NCBI GenBank assembly: GCA_937775205.1
Contig: CALKBX010000003.1
Coordinates: forward strand, 91,830 to 155,829
DNA length: 64,000 nt
Direction of reading: 5' to 3'
Source of the DNA: an uncultured Verrucomicrobiae bacterium
GTDB taxonomy: Bacteria; Verrucomicrobiota; Verrucomicrobiia; Limisphaerales; UBA1100
The notes beneath the pieces are model-generated. The model saw only the letters and a list, made by a program, of their open reading frames with translations. It was not told the DNA's origin and made no database searches. Position numbers and translations under genes: made by a program. How positions within the stretch are numbered: position 1 is the stretch's first letter; each line of letters opens with the position of its first letter. Below are positions 33,024 to 40,682 of the stretch, one piece after another.

Positions 33024-35160
33024 GATCGTTAAGCTCGAGGCGAAAGATCCCTTTCAGCTCTGCTTGAACATTGCTAACACAAAAAATGGTGGGATTGCCG
33101 GGAGCACATCCACTCCGCTGGCTTTGTGGTCAATCCCAGAGGATGGCAAGAAGCGCACCTACACTCACGAAGTATGGATGGATAAGACTTGGACAACCTG
33201 GATCGGTTGGGAAAACGGGCCCTACGATCGGGGATTCCGCGCTGAAAGGGTGGTTGAGAAATATCTACCAGCGGCTTTCAGTCCGCGGCCGGACAAGAAA
33301 ACCAACAAGGAAGCTCATGACAAGTGGCCTCTTGAGATGGCGAATAAGTTGTTTAAAGACGGCTATCAGGGGCCGCACATACGCATCCATAGTCTCACCG
33401 TCGAGCCTTTGATCAAAACCTGGCCACCCCAAAGCCACACCGCGCTGTACGGCTCCGGCTCTGGCGAGGAAGCAGAAATTCGCCGATTGATGACTACTTT
33501 TGCTGAGCGGGCTTTTCGCCAGACAGTGAAGCCGGAATTGATTGAGCCTTACATCCAGCTTGTGTTGAAGCAGCAGGTGGAGCCGGTGGTGACATTACCC
33601 GGCGGCATCCAGAAGCTGAGCTACCGGTTGTATGAAGGGCAATGGAATAAACTTCCGGATTTTGATGCGCTCAAACCAATCGCAACTGGGGATCTTCCCA
33701 AGGGACTTATTGACCTGAGAGTCTCCAAGCGGAAGGAAAAATATGGAATGGTATTTATCGGCATCCTGAATGCACCGAAGGATGGGAAATATGTTTTCGA
33801 GATGGCTTCAGACGATGGCGGACGTATTCTGATCGATGGTAAAAAAGCGGTGGAACATGATGGGCTTCACGGCGCACAGCTCAAGAAAGGTAATATTAAT
33901 CTGAAGGCCGGCAAGCACACCATCCGGGTGGAGTATTTGGCCTATGGTCAGCCCAATAGCTTCCGCGCCGGATGGGGAGGAACCGGAATGGCGCATACCC
34001 AGCTTTCGGTGGATAATTTGCGCGCTACCGCGAACAATCAAAAGAAACCCTCCGATGAGGTACCGCTACTGGTTCGCGCAATGCAGGAAGGTTACGCGGC
34101 CATGATGTGCTCGCCGCAGTTCCTCTACCTCAAGGGAAAACCCGGTCGCCTTGACGCCTTTGGCATCGCCTCCAGACTGAGCTACTTCCTTTGGTCATCC
34201 ATGCCAGATGAGGAACTCTTTGCGGCTGCGCGTTCCGGCAAACTCAATGACCCCAAGGAACGGAGCCGACAGGTGGAGCGGATGCTGAAAGACCCCAAGG
34301 CCAAAGCCTTCGTCCAGCATTTTCCCTCGGCCTGGCTGCGGCTTGACAAACTGGGCGACATGCCACCCTCGGGTGGGGACTACCAGTTTTACAAGAACCT
34401 CAAAGTCGAACCCATGCTGGCGAAGCAGGTCACGATGTATTTCGCCGAGATTCTGGAAACCAATGGCAGGATCGAGCAGTTCATCGACTCTGACTATACC
34501 TACATGAACCAGACTCTGGCCAAGTGGATCTACAGGCGAGAAGGGATCCGGGGGGAACGCCTCCGCAAGGTGCCCTTGAATGATCCACGGCGTGGCGGTA
34601 TCTTTACCCAACCCGGACTCATGACTGCCACGGCCAATGGTGTCGATACCTCTCCGGTGATTCGCGGGGTATGGGTTCTGGAAAACGTTTTGGGAACGCC
34701 TCCTGCGCCTCCGCCCCCGGATGTCGAGCCATTGCCTGTCGATACCCGCGAGGCCACCAGCATTCGCGAGCGACTCAAGCTGCATCGTAAGAATGCCGCT
34801 TGCTACAGCTGCCACGTCAAGATCGACCCCATGGGCTTCGCCTTTGAGAACTTCGACGTGGTCGGCCGCTGGCGCGACAAATACAAGCGCGCGCGGGATC
34901 CGATCAACACCTCGGCTACCATGGCCAACGGCGATAAGATCGCCGACATTGTTGAGTTCAAAAAAATGCTCATGAAACGCAAACTGCTTGTGGTGCGTTG
35001 TCTGACTGAGAAAATGCTCACCTACGCCACCGGCCGCCAGCTTGAAACAGTCGACCGCGGGGAAGTCGATCGCATTGTTTCCGAACTAACAAAGAAAGAA
35101 GAACGCCTGCGTGACCTCGTCCATCTTGTGGTGCAGAGCAAGATTTTCCTCTCCAAGTGA
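32908..35160 (+). CDS. DUF1592-type haem-binding protein, C-terminal part, with inserted PA14 domain
   Basis: Family-like sequence starts near 33000 (QHSWDEIVKLEAKDPFQLCL); the listed start codon lies in an overlapping non-family stretch. A PA14-like domain interrupts the protein (MVFIGILNAPKDGKYVFEMA ... GKHTIRVEYLAYGQPNSFRA, about 33740-34010). DUF1592 follows (AFGIASRLSYFLWSSMPDEE), then DUF1588 (RGGIFTQPGLMTATANGVDT) and the DUF1585-type end. The second haem motif is ACYSCHVKIDPMGFAFENFD. With the previous entry it would form one exported protein of about 1015 residues. Confidence 0.88.
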   Translation: MSVLVAWLRPICETGLAFLRTTALPSKPPLIISQHSWDEIVKLEAKDPFQLCLNIANTKNGGIAGSTSTPLALWSIPEDGKKRTYTHEVWMDKTWTTWIGWENGPYDRGFRAERVVEKYLPAAFSPRPDKKTNKEAHDKWPLEMANKLFKDGYQGPHIRIHSLTVEPLIKTWPPQSHTALYGSGSGEEAEIRRLMTTFAERAFRQTVKPELIEPYIQLVLKQQVEPVVTLPGGIQKLSYRLYEGQWNKLPDFDALKPIATGDLPKGLIDLRVSKRKEKYGMVFIGILNAPKDGKYVFEMASDDGGRILIDGKKAVEHDGLHGAQLKKGNINLKAGKHTIRVEYLAYGQPNSFRAGWGGTGMAHTQLSVDNLRATANNQKKPSDEVPLLVRAMQEGYAAMMCSPQFLYLKGKPGRLDAFGIASRLSYFLWSSMPDEELFAAARSGKLNDPKERSRQVERMLKDPKAKAFVQHFPSAWLRLDKLGDMPPSGGDYQFYKNLKVEPMLAKQVTMYFAEILETNGRIEQFIDSDYTYMNQTLAKWIYRREGIRGERLRKVPLNDPRRGGIFTQPGLMTATANGVDTSPVIRGVWVLENVLGTPPAPPPPDVEPLPVDTREATSIRERLKLHRKNAACYSCHVKIDPMGFAFENFDVVGRWRDKYKRARDPINTSATMANGDKIADIVEFKKMLMKRKLLVVRCLTEKMLTYATGRQLETVDRGEVDRIVSELTKKEERLRDLVHLVVQSKIFLSK

Positions 35161-35170
35161 CCTCGCTAGC

Positions 35171-35274
35171 CCCCCTTCCGCCTCTTCTCCCCCCAACAGC
35201 ATTTACACCAGAACCGGTGAGGCGTAGGGTGGCGGCAAATGAAACAGATTCTATTGATGATTGCGGTGGTCGTG
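35171..35274 (+). repeat. Dispersed leader module, copy C
   Basis: CCTTCCGCCTCTTCTCC is followed by CAACAGCATTTACACCAGAA and CCGGTGAGGCGTAGGGTGGC, then GGCAA and ATG 35239. The signal-peptide part (MKQILLMIAVV) is kept and then diverges. GAGGCG can pair with the CGCCTC 40 bases upstream. Confidence 0.8.
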
Positions 35275-35712
35275 ATTCCTTCTACAGGATGTATATCTAC
35301 ACAGCCAAGGATTCTCCCTACACAGGCTATTGATGAAATAATTCGAGATGCTGCTAATAGGGCCAACGGGGAGATAAGCCGAAAGGATTATCAAGGAATC
35401 CAAAGCTTGATTCTTTTGGATAAAGAAATCGATGACTTGCAAGTAATGTCAGTCTTTATTCATGCCGAAAATTTGGTGCACCTAAATCTGTACGACAATC
35501 AGATTTCGAACCTGATTCCTATCTCTCGACTGGATAAATTACGCTGGCTAAATCTTGGGAGAAATCAGGTAATCGATCTAACCCCACTGAAAGGGTTGAC
35601 CCAGCTGAAGAATCTCTACATTTACGAGAACCCTAACCTTTCCTTAAATCAGATAGAGGAACTGCAAAAGGCATTGCCGAAGTGCGAAATCAGACACAAC
35701 GCCAAAAAGTAA
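35239..35712 (+). CDS. Leucine-rich-repeat lipoprotein
   Basis: 157 residues. The signal MKQILLMIAVVVIPSTGC has a lipobox-like Cys at 18. After a 40-residue spacer come leucine-rich repeats: IQSLILLDKEIDDLQVMSVF, then LVHLNLYDNQISNLIPISRL, then LRWLNLGRNQVIDLTPLKGL, then LKNLYIYENPNLSLNQIEEL. It ends LPKCEIRHNAKK. The ending is nearly the same as the remnant at 36901 and the ending of the pseudogene at 60634, so these share ancestry. LRR lipoproteins usually bind proteins at the cell surface. Sequence is AT-richer than the module in front of it. Confidence 0.8.
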   Translation: MKQILLMIAVVVIPSTGCISTQPRILPTQAIDEIIRDAANRANGEISRKDYQGIQSLILLDKEIDDLQVMSVFIHAENLVHLNLYDNQISNLIPISRLDKLRWLNLGRNQVIDLTPLKGLTQLKNLYIYENPNLSLNQIEELQKALPKCEIRHNAKK

Positions 35713-35788
35713 CACGCTCACCCCTTCCGCCTCTTCTTCCCCCCCAACAGCATTTACACCAGAGCCGGGGAGGCGTAGAGTGGCGGGC
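35711..35788 (+). repeat. Dispersed leader module, copy D (non-coding part only)
   Basis: It begins directly after the LRR stop with AACACGCTCACCCCTTCCGC, then CAACAGCATTTACACCAGAG, CCGGGGAGGCGTAGAGTGGC, GGGC and ATG 35789. The upstream part is as in other copies, but the sequence after the ATG has no signal peptide. Confidence 0.75.
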
Positions 35789-35827
35789 ATGAACGCCGAA
35801 TATACAAGTCGTGCCCTGAAGAAGTAG
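35789..35827 (+). CDS. 12-codon ORF at the module start site
   Basis: The ATG placed exactly at the end of module copy D opens a 12-codon frame, MNAEYTSRALKK, then TAG. Nine bases later the pectate lyase starts at 35837. It may be the residue of a deleted module gene, or a short leader peptide translated ahead of the lyase; neither can be decided from sequence. Confidence 0.3.
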   Translation: MNAEYTSRALKK

Positions 35828-35836
35828 GAACACAGA

Positions 35837-36187
35837 ATGAAAGTAATCCTGCCCGCAGTCAGTTTACTCCTCTTCTCCGGACTGCTGTTCTCCGCCGATA
35901 ACAAGGCGGAAAACATTCTCCTCCATCAACGAGACAATGGCGGGTGGCCCAAGAACTACGATCAGGATCGTAAACTGACCGGGGCCGAAAAACAAAAGCT
36001 GCGGCGCGAGAAAAAGAAGAACGACACGACCTTTGACAATGGGGCCACCCATGCCGAGGTCCGTTACCTTGGCCAATGCATTCAAAAGCACGGGCGACAA
36101 ACGCTACAAGAAGGCCTTCCTCGAGGGTATCGAGTTCATGCTCAATGCCCAGTACAACAACGGTGGTTGGCCCCAATGCCATCCTGA
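35837..36187 (+). CDS. Pectate-lyase-like protein (PL10-like), N-terminal part before a frameshift
   Basis: A signal peptide (MKVILPAVSLLLFSGLLFSA) is followed by KAENILLHQRDNGGWPKNYD and DTTFDNGATHAEVRYL, the N-terminal half of a PL10-type pectate lyase. These motifs place conserved Gly-Gly-Trp-Pro and the Asp/Asn region of the metal site. After RYL the frame goes off the family. Family sequence resumes as NAFKSTGDKRYKKAFLEGIE in the next frame, so one extra G near 36072 splits the gene. Confidence 0.8.
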   Translation: MKVILPAVSLLLFSGLLFSADNKAENILLHQRDNGGWPKNYDQDRKLTGAEKQKLRREKKKNDTTFDNGATHAEVRYLGQCIQKHGRQTLQEGLPRGYRVHAQCPVQQRWLAPMPS

Positions 36188-36875
36188 TCCCAAAGGCTAC
36201 TCTGCCCGCATCACATTCAACGACGGGGCCATGATCGGCGTGATATCCACTTTGCGAGATATCTCTAGGGACAGGAAGGCTTTCCCATTCGTGAACGACG
36301 AGCTTCGAAATCGCTGCGGCAAAGCCGTGGGCAAAGGGATTCTGTGCATTTTGAAGTGCCAGATTGTGGTGAAAGCAAAGAGAACCGCCTGGTGTGCCCA
36401 GCACGACGAAATATCTCTGGTTGCACAAAAGGCCCGAAGCTACGAACTGCCCTCCATCAGCGGTGCCGAGTCCGTTGGAGTGATCCGTTTCCTGATGGAG
36501 CTCGACGAGCCTTCGCCCGAAATCATTGACGCCGTGCAAGGTGCCGTCAGCTGGTTTAATGAGGTAAAATTGATAGGCATTCGCCAAATCAAGAAGGAGG
36601 CCAAAGGTAGCTCTAATGGATGGGACAAAGTGGTGGTAAGGGATGCCTCTGCTCCGCCCATGTGGGCGCGTTTCTACGAAATCGGAACGAACCGCCCGAT
36701 CTTCTGTAGTCGCGACGGTGTGCCAAGGAAAACCTTGGCCGAAATTTCCTACGAACGGCGTAACGGCTACAGTTGGCTTGGTTACTACGGGCAGGACTTG
36801 TTGGCCAAGGACTATTCACCCTGGCAGCAGAAGTGGGTTCCCAAGGACAACATCTTGCGAAACAGTGAGCCGTAG
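36033..36875 (+). CDS. Pectate-lyase-like protein (PL10-like), C-terminal part
   Basis: Family-like from about 36073 on: NAFKSTGDKRYKKAFLEGIE, then FMLNAQYNNGGWPQCHPDPK, then ARITFNDGAMIGVISTLRDI, then VVVRDASAPPMWARFYEIGT, then SYERRNGYSWLGYYGQDLLA. The PL10 family cleaves polygalacturonate by beta-elimination, with an Arg base and calcium. RDASAPPMWARFYE and RNGYSWLG are the usual C-terminal features. Full protein would be about 345 residues and exported. It lies between leader module D and an LRR-gene tail, which looks like a replacement of an earlier module gene body. Confidence 0.82.
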   Translation: MTMGPPMPRSVTLANAFKSTGDKRYKKAFLEGIEFMLNAQYNNGGWPQCHPDPKGYSARITFNDGAMIGVISTLRDISRDRKAFPFVNDELRNRCGKAVGKGILCILKCQIVVKAKRTAWCAQHDEISLVAQKARSYELPSISGAESVGVIRFLMELDEPSPEIIDAVQGAVSWFNEVKLIGIRQIKKEAKGSSNGWDKVVVRDASAPPMWARFYEIGTNRPIFCSRDGVPRKTLAEISYERRNGYSWLGYYGQDLLAKDYSPWQQKWVPKDNILRNSEP

Positions 36876-36900
36876 ACATATCCCGTTTGCCAGACACTTT

Positions 36901-36927
36901 AAAATCCGTCACAACGCCAAGAAGTAA
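36901..36927 (+). pseudogene. Tail remnant of an LRR module gene
   Basis: The nine codons KIRHNAKK-stop match the end of the LRR lipoprotein at 35712 (EIRHNAKK). Like it, they are followed at once by GTAACnCGCTCACC and module copy E. The rest of the LRR gene is missing; the pectate lyase occupies its place. Confidence 0.55.
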
Positions 36928-37035
36928 CTCGCTCACCTCCCCCCAGCATTTACACTAGAGTCGGTGAGGCGTAGGGTGGCGGGCATGAAGCAGATTCTTT
37001 TGATGATTGCGGTGGTGGTGTTGGTGGGGTGTGGA
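36924..37035 (+). repeat. Dispersed leader module, copy E
   Basis: AGTAACTCGCTCACC is followed by a shortened C-run, CAGCATTTACACTAGAG, TCGGTGAGGCGTAGGGTGGC, GGGC, ATG 36985, and MKQILLMIAVVVLVGCG. The C-rich/CTTCCGCCTC part is deleted compared with copies C, D and F. Confidence 0.8.
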
Positions 37036-38001
37036 GAGTCGGAGGAGGGGAAAGCCGCTAAAGCCAAGGCGGTCGCAGAGGCTAAGGTCGTCGCAGAGGC
37101 TAAGGTCGTCGCAGAGGCTAAGGTCGTCGCAGAGGCTAAGGTCGTCGCAGAGGCTAAGGTCGTCGCAGAGGCTAAGGCAGCCGCAGAGGCCAAGGCGTTC
37201 GCTGAAACCAAGGCCAAGGCAGAAGCGGGGGATGTAGATGCGCAATTCTACCTTGGGTTGATGTATGCAACAGGCCAAGGAGTGGAGCAGGATTTCAAGG
37301 AAGCGGTTAAGTGGTATCAGATAGCTGCCGATCAGGGACTTGCAGATGCGCAATTCAACCTTGGGTTGATGTATTATAACGGCCAAGGAGTGGAGCAGGA
37401 TTTCAAGGAAGCGTTTAAGTGGTACCAGAAAGCTGCCGATCAGGGATATGCAGATGCGCAATCCAACCTTGGGTTGATGTATGTAAAAGGCCAAGGAGTG
37501 GAACAGGATTTCAAGGAAGCGTTTAAGTGGTACCAGAAAGCTGCCGATCAGGGATATGCACCTGCGCAATACAACCTTGGGGTGATGTATCGCGATGGCC
37601 AAGGAGTGGAACAGGATTTCGAGGAAGCGGTTAAGTGGTGCCAGAAAGCTGCCGATCAGGGATATGCACCTGCGCAATACAACCTTGGGGTGATGTATCG
37701 CCAAAGCGAAGGGGTGGAGCAGGATTTCAAGGAAGCGGTTAAGTGGTTCCAGAAAGCTGCGGATCAGGGATTTGTAAAAGCGCAACACAACCTTGGGGTG
37801 ATGTATGGAATTGGCGAAGGAGTGGAGCAGAATTATGTAACTGCTTATGCTTGGACAAGCATTGCTGCTACCAACGGGCATAATATTGCTCCGAGATTTA
37901 AATCTCAATTCCTCGAACCGAAAATGACCCCCGCCCAAATCGCCGAGGCCGGGGAATTGGGTAAGGAGATGGTCAAAAAGAATCCGAAGCTGCTGAAGTA
38001 G
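36985..38001 (+). CDS. Sel1-repeat lipoprotein with expanded Ala/Lys/Glu linker
   Basis: 338 residues from ATG 36985, the module start; a longer GTG frame is unsupported. The signal MKQILLMIAVVVLVGC is a lipoprotein signal. A linker of near-identical AEAKVV hexapeptides (residues about 31-72) follows. Six Sel1 repeats of 36 residues each come next, close to A-x-QYNLGVMYRDGQGVEQDFEEAVKWCQKAADQGY. At DNA level these 108-base repeats are almost identical, indicating recent expansion. The end EAGELGKEMVKKNPKLLK is a non-repeat cap. It is probably a surface scaffold; no enzyme domain is present. Confidence 0.85.
   Translation: MKQILLMIAVVVLVGCGESEEGKAAKAKAVAEAKVVAEAKVVAEAKVVAEAKVVAEAKVVAEAKAAAEAKAFAETKAKAEAGDVDAQFYLGLMYATGQGVEQDFKEAVKWYQIAADQGLADAQFNLGLMYYNGQGVEQDFKEAFKWYQKAADQGYADAQSNLGLMYVKGQGVEQDFKEAFKWYQKAADQGYAPAQYNLGVMYRDGQGVEQDFEEAVKWCQKAADQGYAPAQYNLGVMYRQSEGVEQDFKEAVKWFQKAADQGFVKAQHNLGVMYGIGEGVEQNYVTAYAWTSIAATNGHNIAPRFKSQFLEPKMTPAQIAEAGELGKEMVKKNPKLLK
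37075..37200 (+). repeat. 18-base coding minisatellite
   Basis: Unit GCAGAGGCTAAGGTCGTC occurs five times perfectly in tandem (37075-37164), then two variants (37165-37182, 37183-37200). It encodes AEAKVV repeats in frame, so gain or loss of units changes linker length without breaking the gene. Confidence 0.95.
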
Positions 38002-38084
38002 CTACCCCTTCCGCCTCTTCTCCCCCAACAGCATTTACACCAGAGCCGGTGAGGCGTAGGGTGGCGGGCATGAAGCAGATCCTT
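38002..38084 (+). repeat. Dispersed leader module, copy F
   Basis: CTACCCCTTCCGCCTCTTCT is followed by CCCCCAACAGCATTTACACC, AGAGCCGGTGAGGCGTAGGG, TGGCGGGC and ATG 38070. Only the first five codons (MKQIL) of the usual signal peptide are kept; the rest diverges. Confidence 0.8.
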
Positions 38085-38795
38085 CTCTTCACGCTCCTCC
38101 TCGCCTTCACGGCCTCTGCCTTTGAGTTCACGGGCAAGGTGGTGGGCGTAGCTGACGGTGACACCATCACCGTACTGGCCGAGGGCAACAAGCAGTACAA
38201 GGTTCGCTTTCAGCACATTGACTGCCCCGAAGTCCGCCAACCATTCGGCTCCAAGGCCAAGCGATTCCTCTCGCAGAAAGTTTTCGGCAAGAGCGTCACG
38301 GTGAAGTGGGATGAGATGGATCGCTGCAAGCGCATCCTCGGCAATGTGTATCTCGGCGAGGAGTGGGTGAACCTCGAGTTGGGCAAGGCAAAGGCAGCCA
38401 AGCGCGGGGTAATTACCTCCGCTAGATCGTGGATTGCGTTGATTCACAACGCATCGTCAGTGGCATCGGCGATGCAACCGGCCATCGTGCACCTCCGCGA
38501 TTTCGGCGTGCAAGGATTCACCAGCGGCTGCGTATGCATCGCTCCGAGCCTCTCAATGAAAATGTTGGCGGTACTGAAAGCGGGCGATTACGAAACCGCC
38601 GAAACCATCCGCCAAACATTCGAACCCCTCGAAAATCTCCGCAATGCCATTAACCCCATCCGCGTCCTCCGCACCGCCGTAGCCGAGTCCGGCATCGCCG
38701 ACACGGGGCCGATCCTGCCGCTGCTGAACGATGTGAGTAAAAATGAACGTGCTAATATTGCCGATGCTGCAAAAACATTGTTGGTGCACAATTAA
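38070..38795 (+). CDS. Chimeric ORF: thermonuclease-like N-terminus joined to DapA-like C-terminus
   Basis: 241 residues from ATG 38070. A signal peptide (MKQILLFTLLLAFTASA) leads into a thermonuclease/SNase fold: FTGKVVGVADGDTITVLAEG, then VRFQHIDCPEVRQPFGSKAK, then DRCKRILGNVYLGEEWVNLE. It stops at LGKAKAAKRG, before the usual C-terminal helix. From about 38415 the sequence instead matches the C-terminal third of a dihydrodipicolinate-synthase-like protein: GVQGFTSGCVCIAPSLSMKM, then LKAGDYETAETIRQTFEPLE, then NPIRVLRTAVAESGIADTGP. The DapA catalytic Lys and Tyr lie in the missing part. The product is probably a fused relic; activity is doubtful. Confidence 0.75.
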   Translation: MKQILLFTLLLAFTASAFEFTGKVVGVADGDTITVLAEGNKQYKVRFQHIDCPEVRQPFGSKAKRFLSQKVFGKSVTVKWDEMDRCKRILGNVYLGEEWVNLELGKAKAAKRGVITSARSWIALIHNASSVASAMQPAIVHLRDFGVQGFTSGCVCIAPSLSMKMLAVLKAGDYETAETIRQTFEPLENLRNAINPIRVLRTAVAESGIADTGPILPLLNDVSKNERANIADAAKTLLVHN

Positions 38796-38849
38796 TTGGA
38801 CTGTTGGGTTCCATCTTGCTCCTCCCGCGTCGTGATGGTTCAATTGCGC

Positions 38850-40682
38850 ATGCACCGTTTTTTTGCCATTGGATTTTTGTTCATTGCTTTCGTGGCTTCC
38901 GCGAAGGACAGGCCACCGAACATTGTGATTATTCTGGCTGATGACATGGGGTATGGTGATGCGCGCTGCTACAATCCAAAGTCCAAGAACCCCACGCATA
39001 ATATTGACCGGTTGGCACGTGAGGGAATGCGGTTTACCGACGCCCATTCGCCGGCGTCATTTTGTGTACCTACGCGATATGGGCTGCTCACAGGACGTTA
39101 CCCGCACCGGATAAAGTTGGATTGGCGCAGCCGCGCGTTGATCGAGAAAGGACGCGCGACAGTGCCCTCAGCATTACGGGAGAAAGGCTACGCCACGGCA
39201 ATGGTGGGTAAGTGGCATCTGGGGTTCGATGGCGGACCGAATTACGATTACTCCAAGCCGTTGGATGGCGGCCCAATGGATCGAGGGTTTGATTTTTACT
39301 TTGGCATGCCGCACTCGCTGGATATTGTGCCGTACTATTATATCGAAGGCCGCAAGGCGGTGATGGCGCCCACAGGTAAAGTTGGTCCCCGCAACACGGA
39401 GGGTTGGAGCCGGATCCAGGGAGAATTTTGGCGTGGCGGCCCGATTGCGCCAAACTTTAAACATGAGGAAGTGCTGCCACGATTTACGGCGGAGTCGGTG
39501 AAATACATTGAGGGCCGCAAGGGTAATGAACAGCCGTTCTTTCTGTATGTGGCTTTACCCGCGCCACATACGCCGTGGCTGCCCACCAAAAAATTTCGAA
39601 GCAAAACGAACAACATGTACAGTGACTTTATGGCAATGGTGGACGACACAGTGGGGCAAGTTCTTTCCGCTCTTGATCGCACCCAGCTCTCCAAAAACAC
39701 CCTCGTCATTTTCACCAGTGACAACGGTCCGGTTTGGTACAACACCGATACGAAACGCTTCGGCCACAGCGCCACCACACCTTTACGCGGCATGAAAGCT
39801 GACGCGTGGGAGGCAGGTCATCGCATGCCGTTCATCGTTCGCTGGCCGGGGAAGGTGAAGGCCAACTCGACAAGCGACGCACTGATTTGCCAGACGGATT
39901 TGATGGCGACCTTTGCCGCACTCACCGGACACAAATTGGCCGATAACGAGGGGGAGGATAGCGAGAGTTTTCTGCCGGTACTGGTAGGCCAACGGGAAAC
40001 CGCACGGCAAGAGCTCATCACCGGCACTAAGTCAACGCACATGGCTGTACGTCAGGGCCAGTTTAAATACATCCCTTCGCTCGGCTCCGGTGGTTTTTCT
40101 GATCCGCGTCGTGTGCAGCCGTTGCCTAAGGGTCCGCGCGGCCAGCTCTATAATTTGGCTGAGGACATTGGCGAAACACAGAATCTATGGCTCGATGAAC
40201 CGGGATTGGTTGAGTCCTTTGAAAAGCAAATCGCAAAGCAAAAAGCATCGGGTCGAACACGTCCGCCCATGAAGCTTTTTAACAAACTGCTCTCTGAGTC
40301 GCTGCAAATTACCACTCACAGGCTCAATGCTGAGCCCAATGATAAACGTTTCCTCTATTACACCGTCAGCCGTGATGGCCGCACGCTCAGAGGTAAAGCC
40401 GCAAGCCGCCTGCGCAGCTTGTTGATAAGCGACGCGGATTCCACCACTCGACATGACGAAAAATCACACTTTGACCCAGGCATATTGTTGCGCTTCCGTC
40501 TTGGTGACCACGAGGCGCAGGTGGCGATTTGTTTTATATGCAACAAGTGGGCGCTGTACCTCAATGGCGAGACGGTTAGCTACACGTCGTTGGCCGATGA
40601 CCGCGCAGCGGTTTTGGCGGAAGTGAAGATGATGTTTCCCAAGGATAAAATCATCCAAGGCATCCCGGAGAAATTGCAGTGA
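38850..40682 (+). CDS. Sulfatase, exported
   Basis: 610 residues from ATG 38850, which gives the signal peptide MHRFFAIGFLFIAFVASA; the upstream frame to 38796 lacks support. The metal-binding start is NIVIILADDMGYGDARCY. The formylglycine motif SFCVPTRYGLLTGRYPHR has Cys-x-Pro-x-Arg, so Cys-type activation is needed. KWHLGF, then HTPWLPTKKF and FTSDNGP are other sulfatase landmarks. It has about 130 extra C-terminal residues. First of three sulfatases in a row, overlapping the next by four bases. The substrate is unknown, likely a sulfated polysaccharide. Confidence 0.9.
   Translation: MHRFFAIGFLFIAFVASAKDRPPNIVIILADDMGYGDARCYNPKSKNPTHNIDRLAREGMRFTDAHSPASFCVPTRYGLLTGRYPHRIKLDWRSRALIEKGRATVPSALREKGYATAMVGKWHLGFDGGPNYDYSKPLDGGPMDRGFDFYFGMPHSLDIVPYYYIEGRKAVMAPTGKVGPRNTEGWSRIQGEFWRGGPIAPNFKHEEVLPRFTAESVKYIEGRKGNEQPFFLYVALPAPHTPWLPTKKFRSKTNNMYSDFMAMVDDTVGQVLSALDRTQLSKNTLVIFTSDNGPVWYNTDTKRFGHSATTPLRGMKADAWEAGHRMPFIVRWPGKVKANSTSDALICQTDLMATFAALTGHKLADNEGEDSESFLPVLVGQRETARQELITGTKSTHMAVRQGQFKYIPSLGSGGFSDPRRVQPLPKGPRGQLYNLAEDIGETQNLWLDEPGLVESFEKQIAKQKASGRTRPPMKLFNKLLSESLQITTHRLNAEPNDKRFLYYTVSRDGRTLRGKAASRLRSLLISDADSTTRHDEKSHFDPGILLRFRLGDHEAQVAICFICNKWALYLNGETVSYTSLADDRAAVLAEVKMMFPKDKIIQGIPEKLQ

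Noticed and set aside
35166..35366. Recurring antisense ORFs beginning with peptides like ARHPTPHRLWCKCC (also near 30128, 57850, 59806, 60047)
   Set aside because: They are merely the reverse reading of the dispersed leader module; no start signals or signal of selection.
37075..37200. CRISPR-like direct repeats
   Set aside because: Units are contiguous with no spacers, in frame, and encode a repeat peptide.
36924..38084. Integron cassette array with attC sites between lipoprotein genes
   Set aside because: Spacing and bulged hairpins are suggestive, but the required RYYYAAC...GTTRRRY core boxes are not present together, and the conserved block continues into coding sequence, unlike cassette sites.
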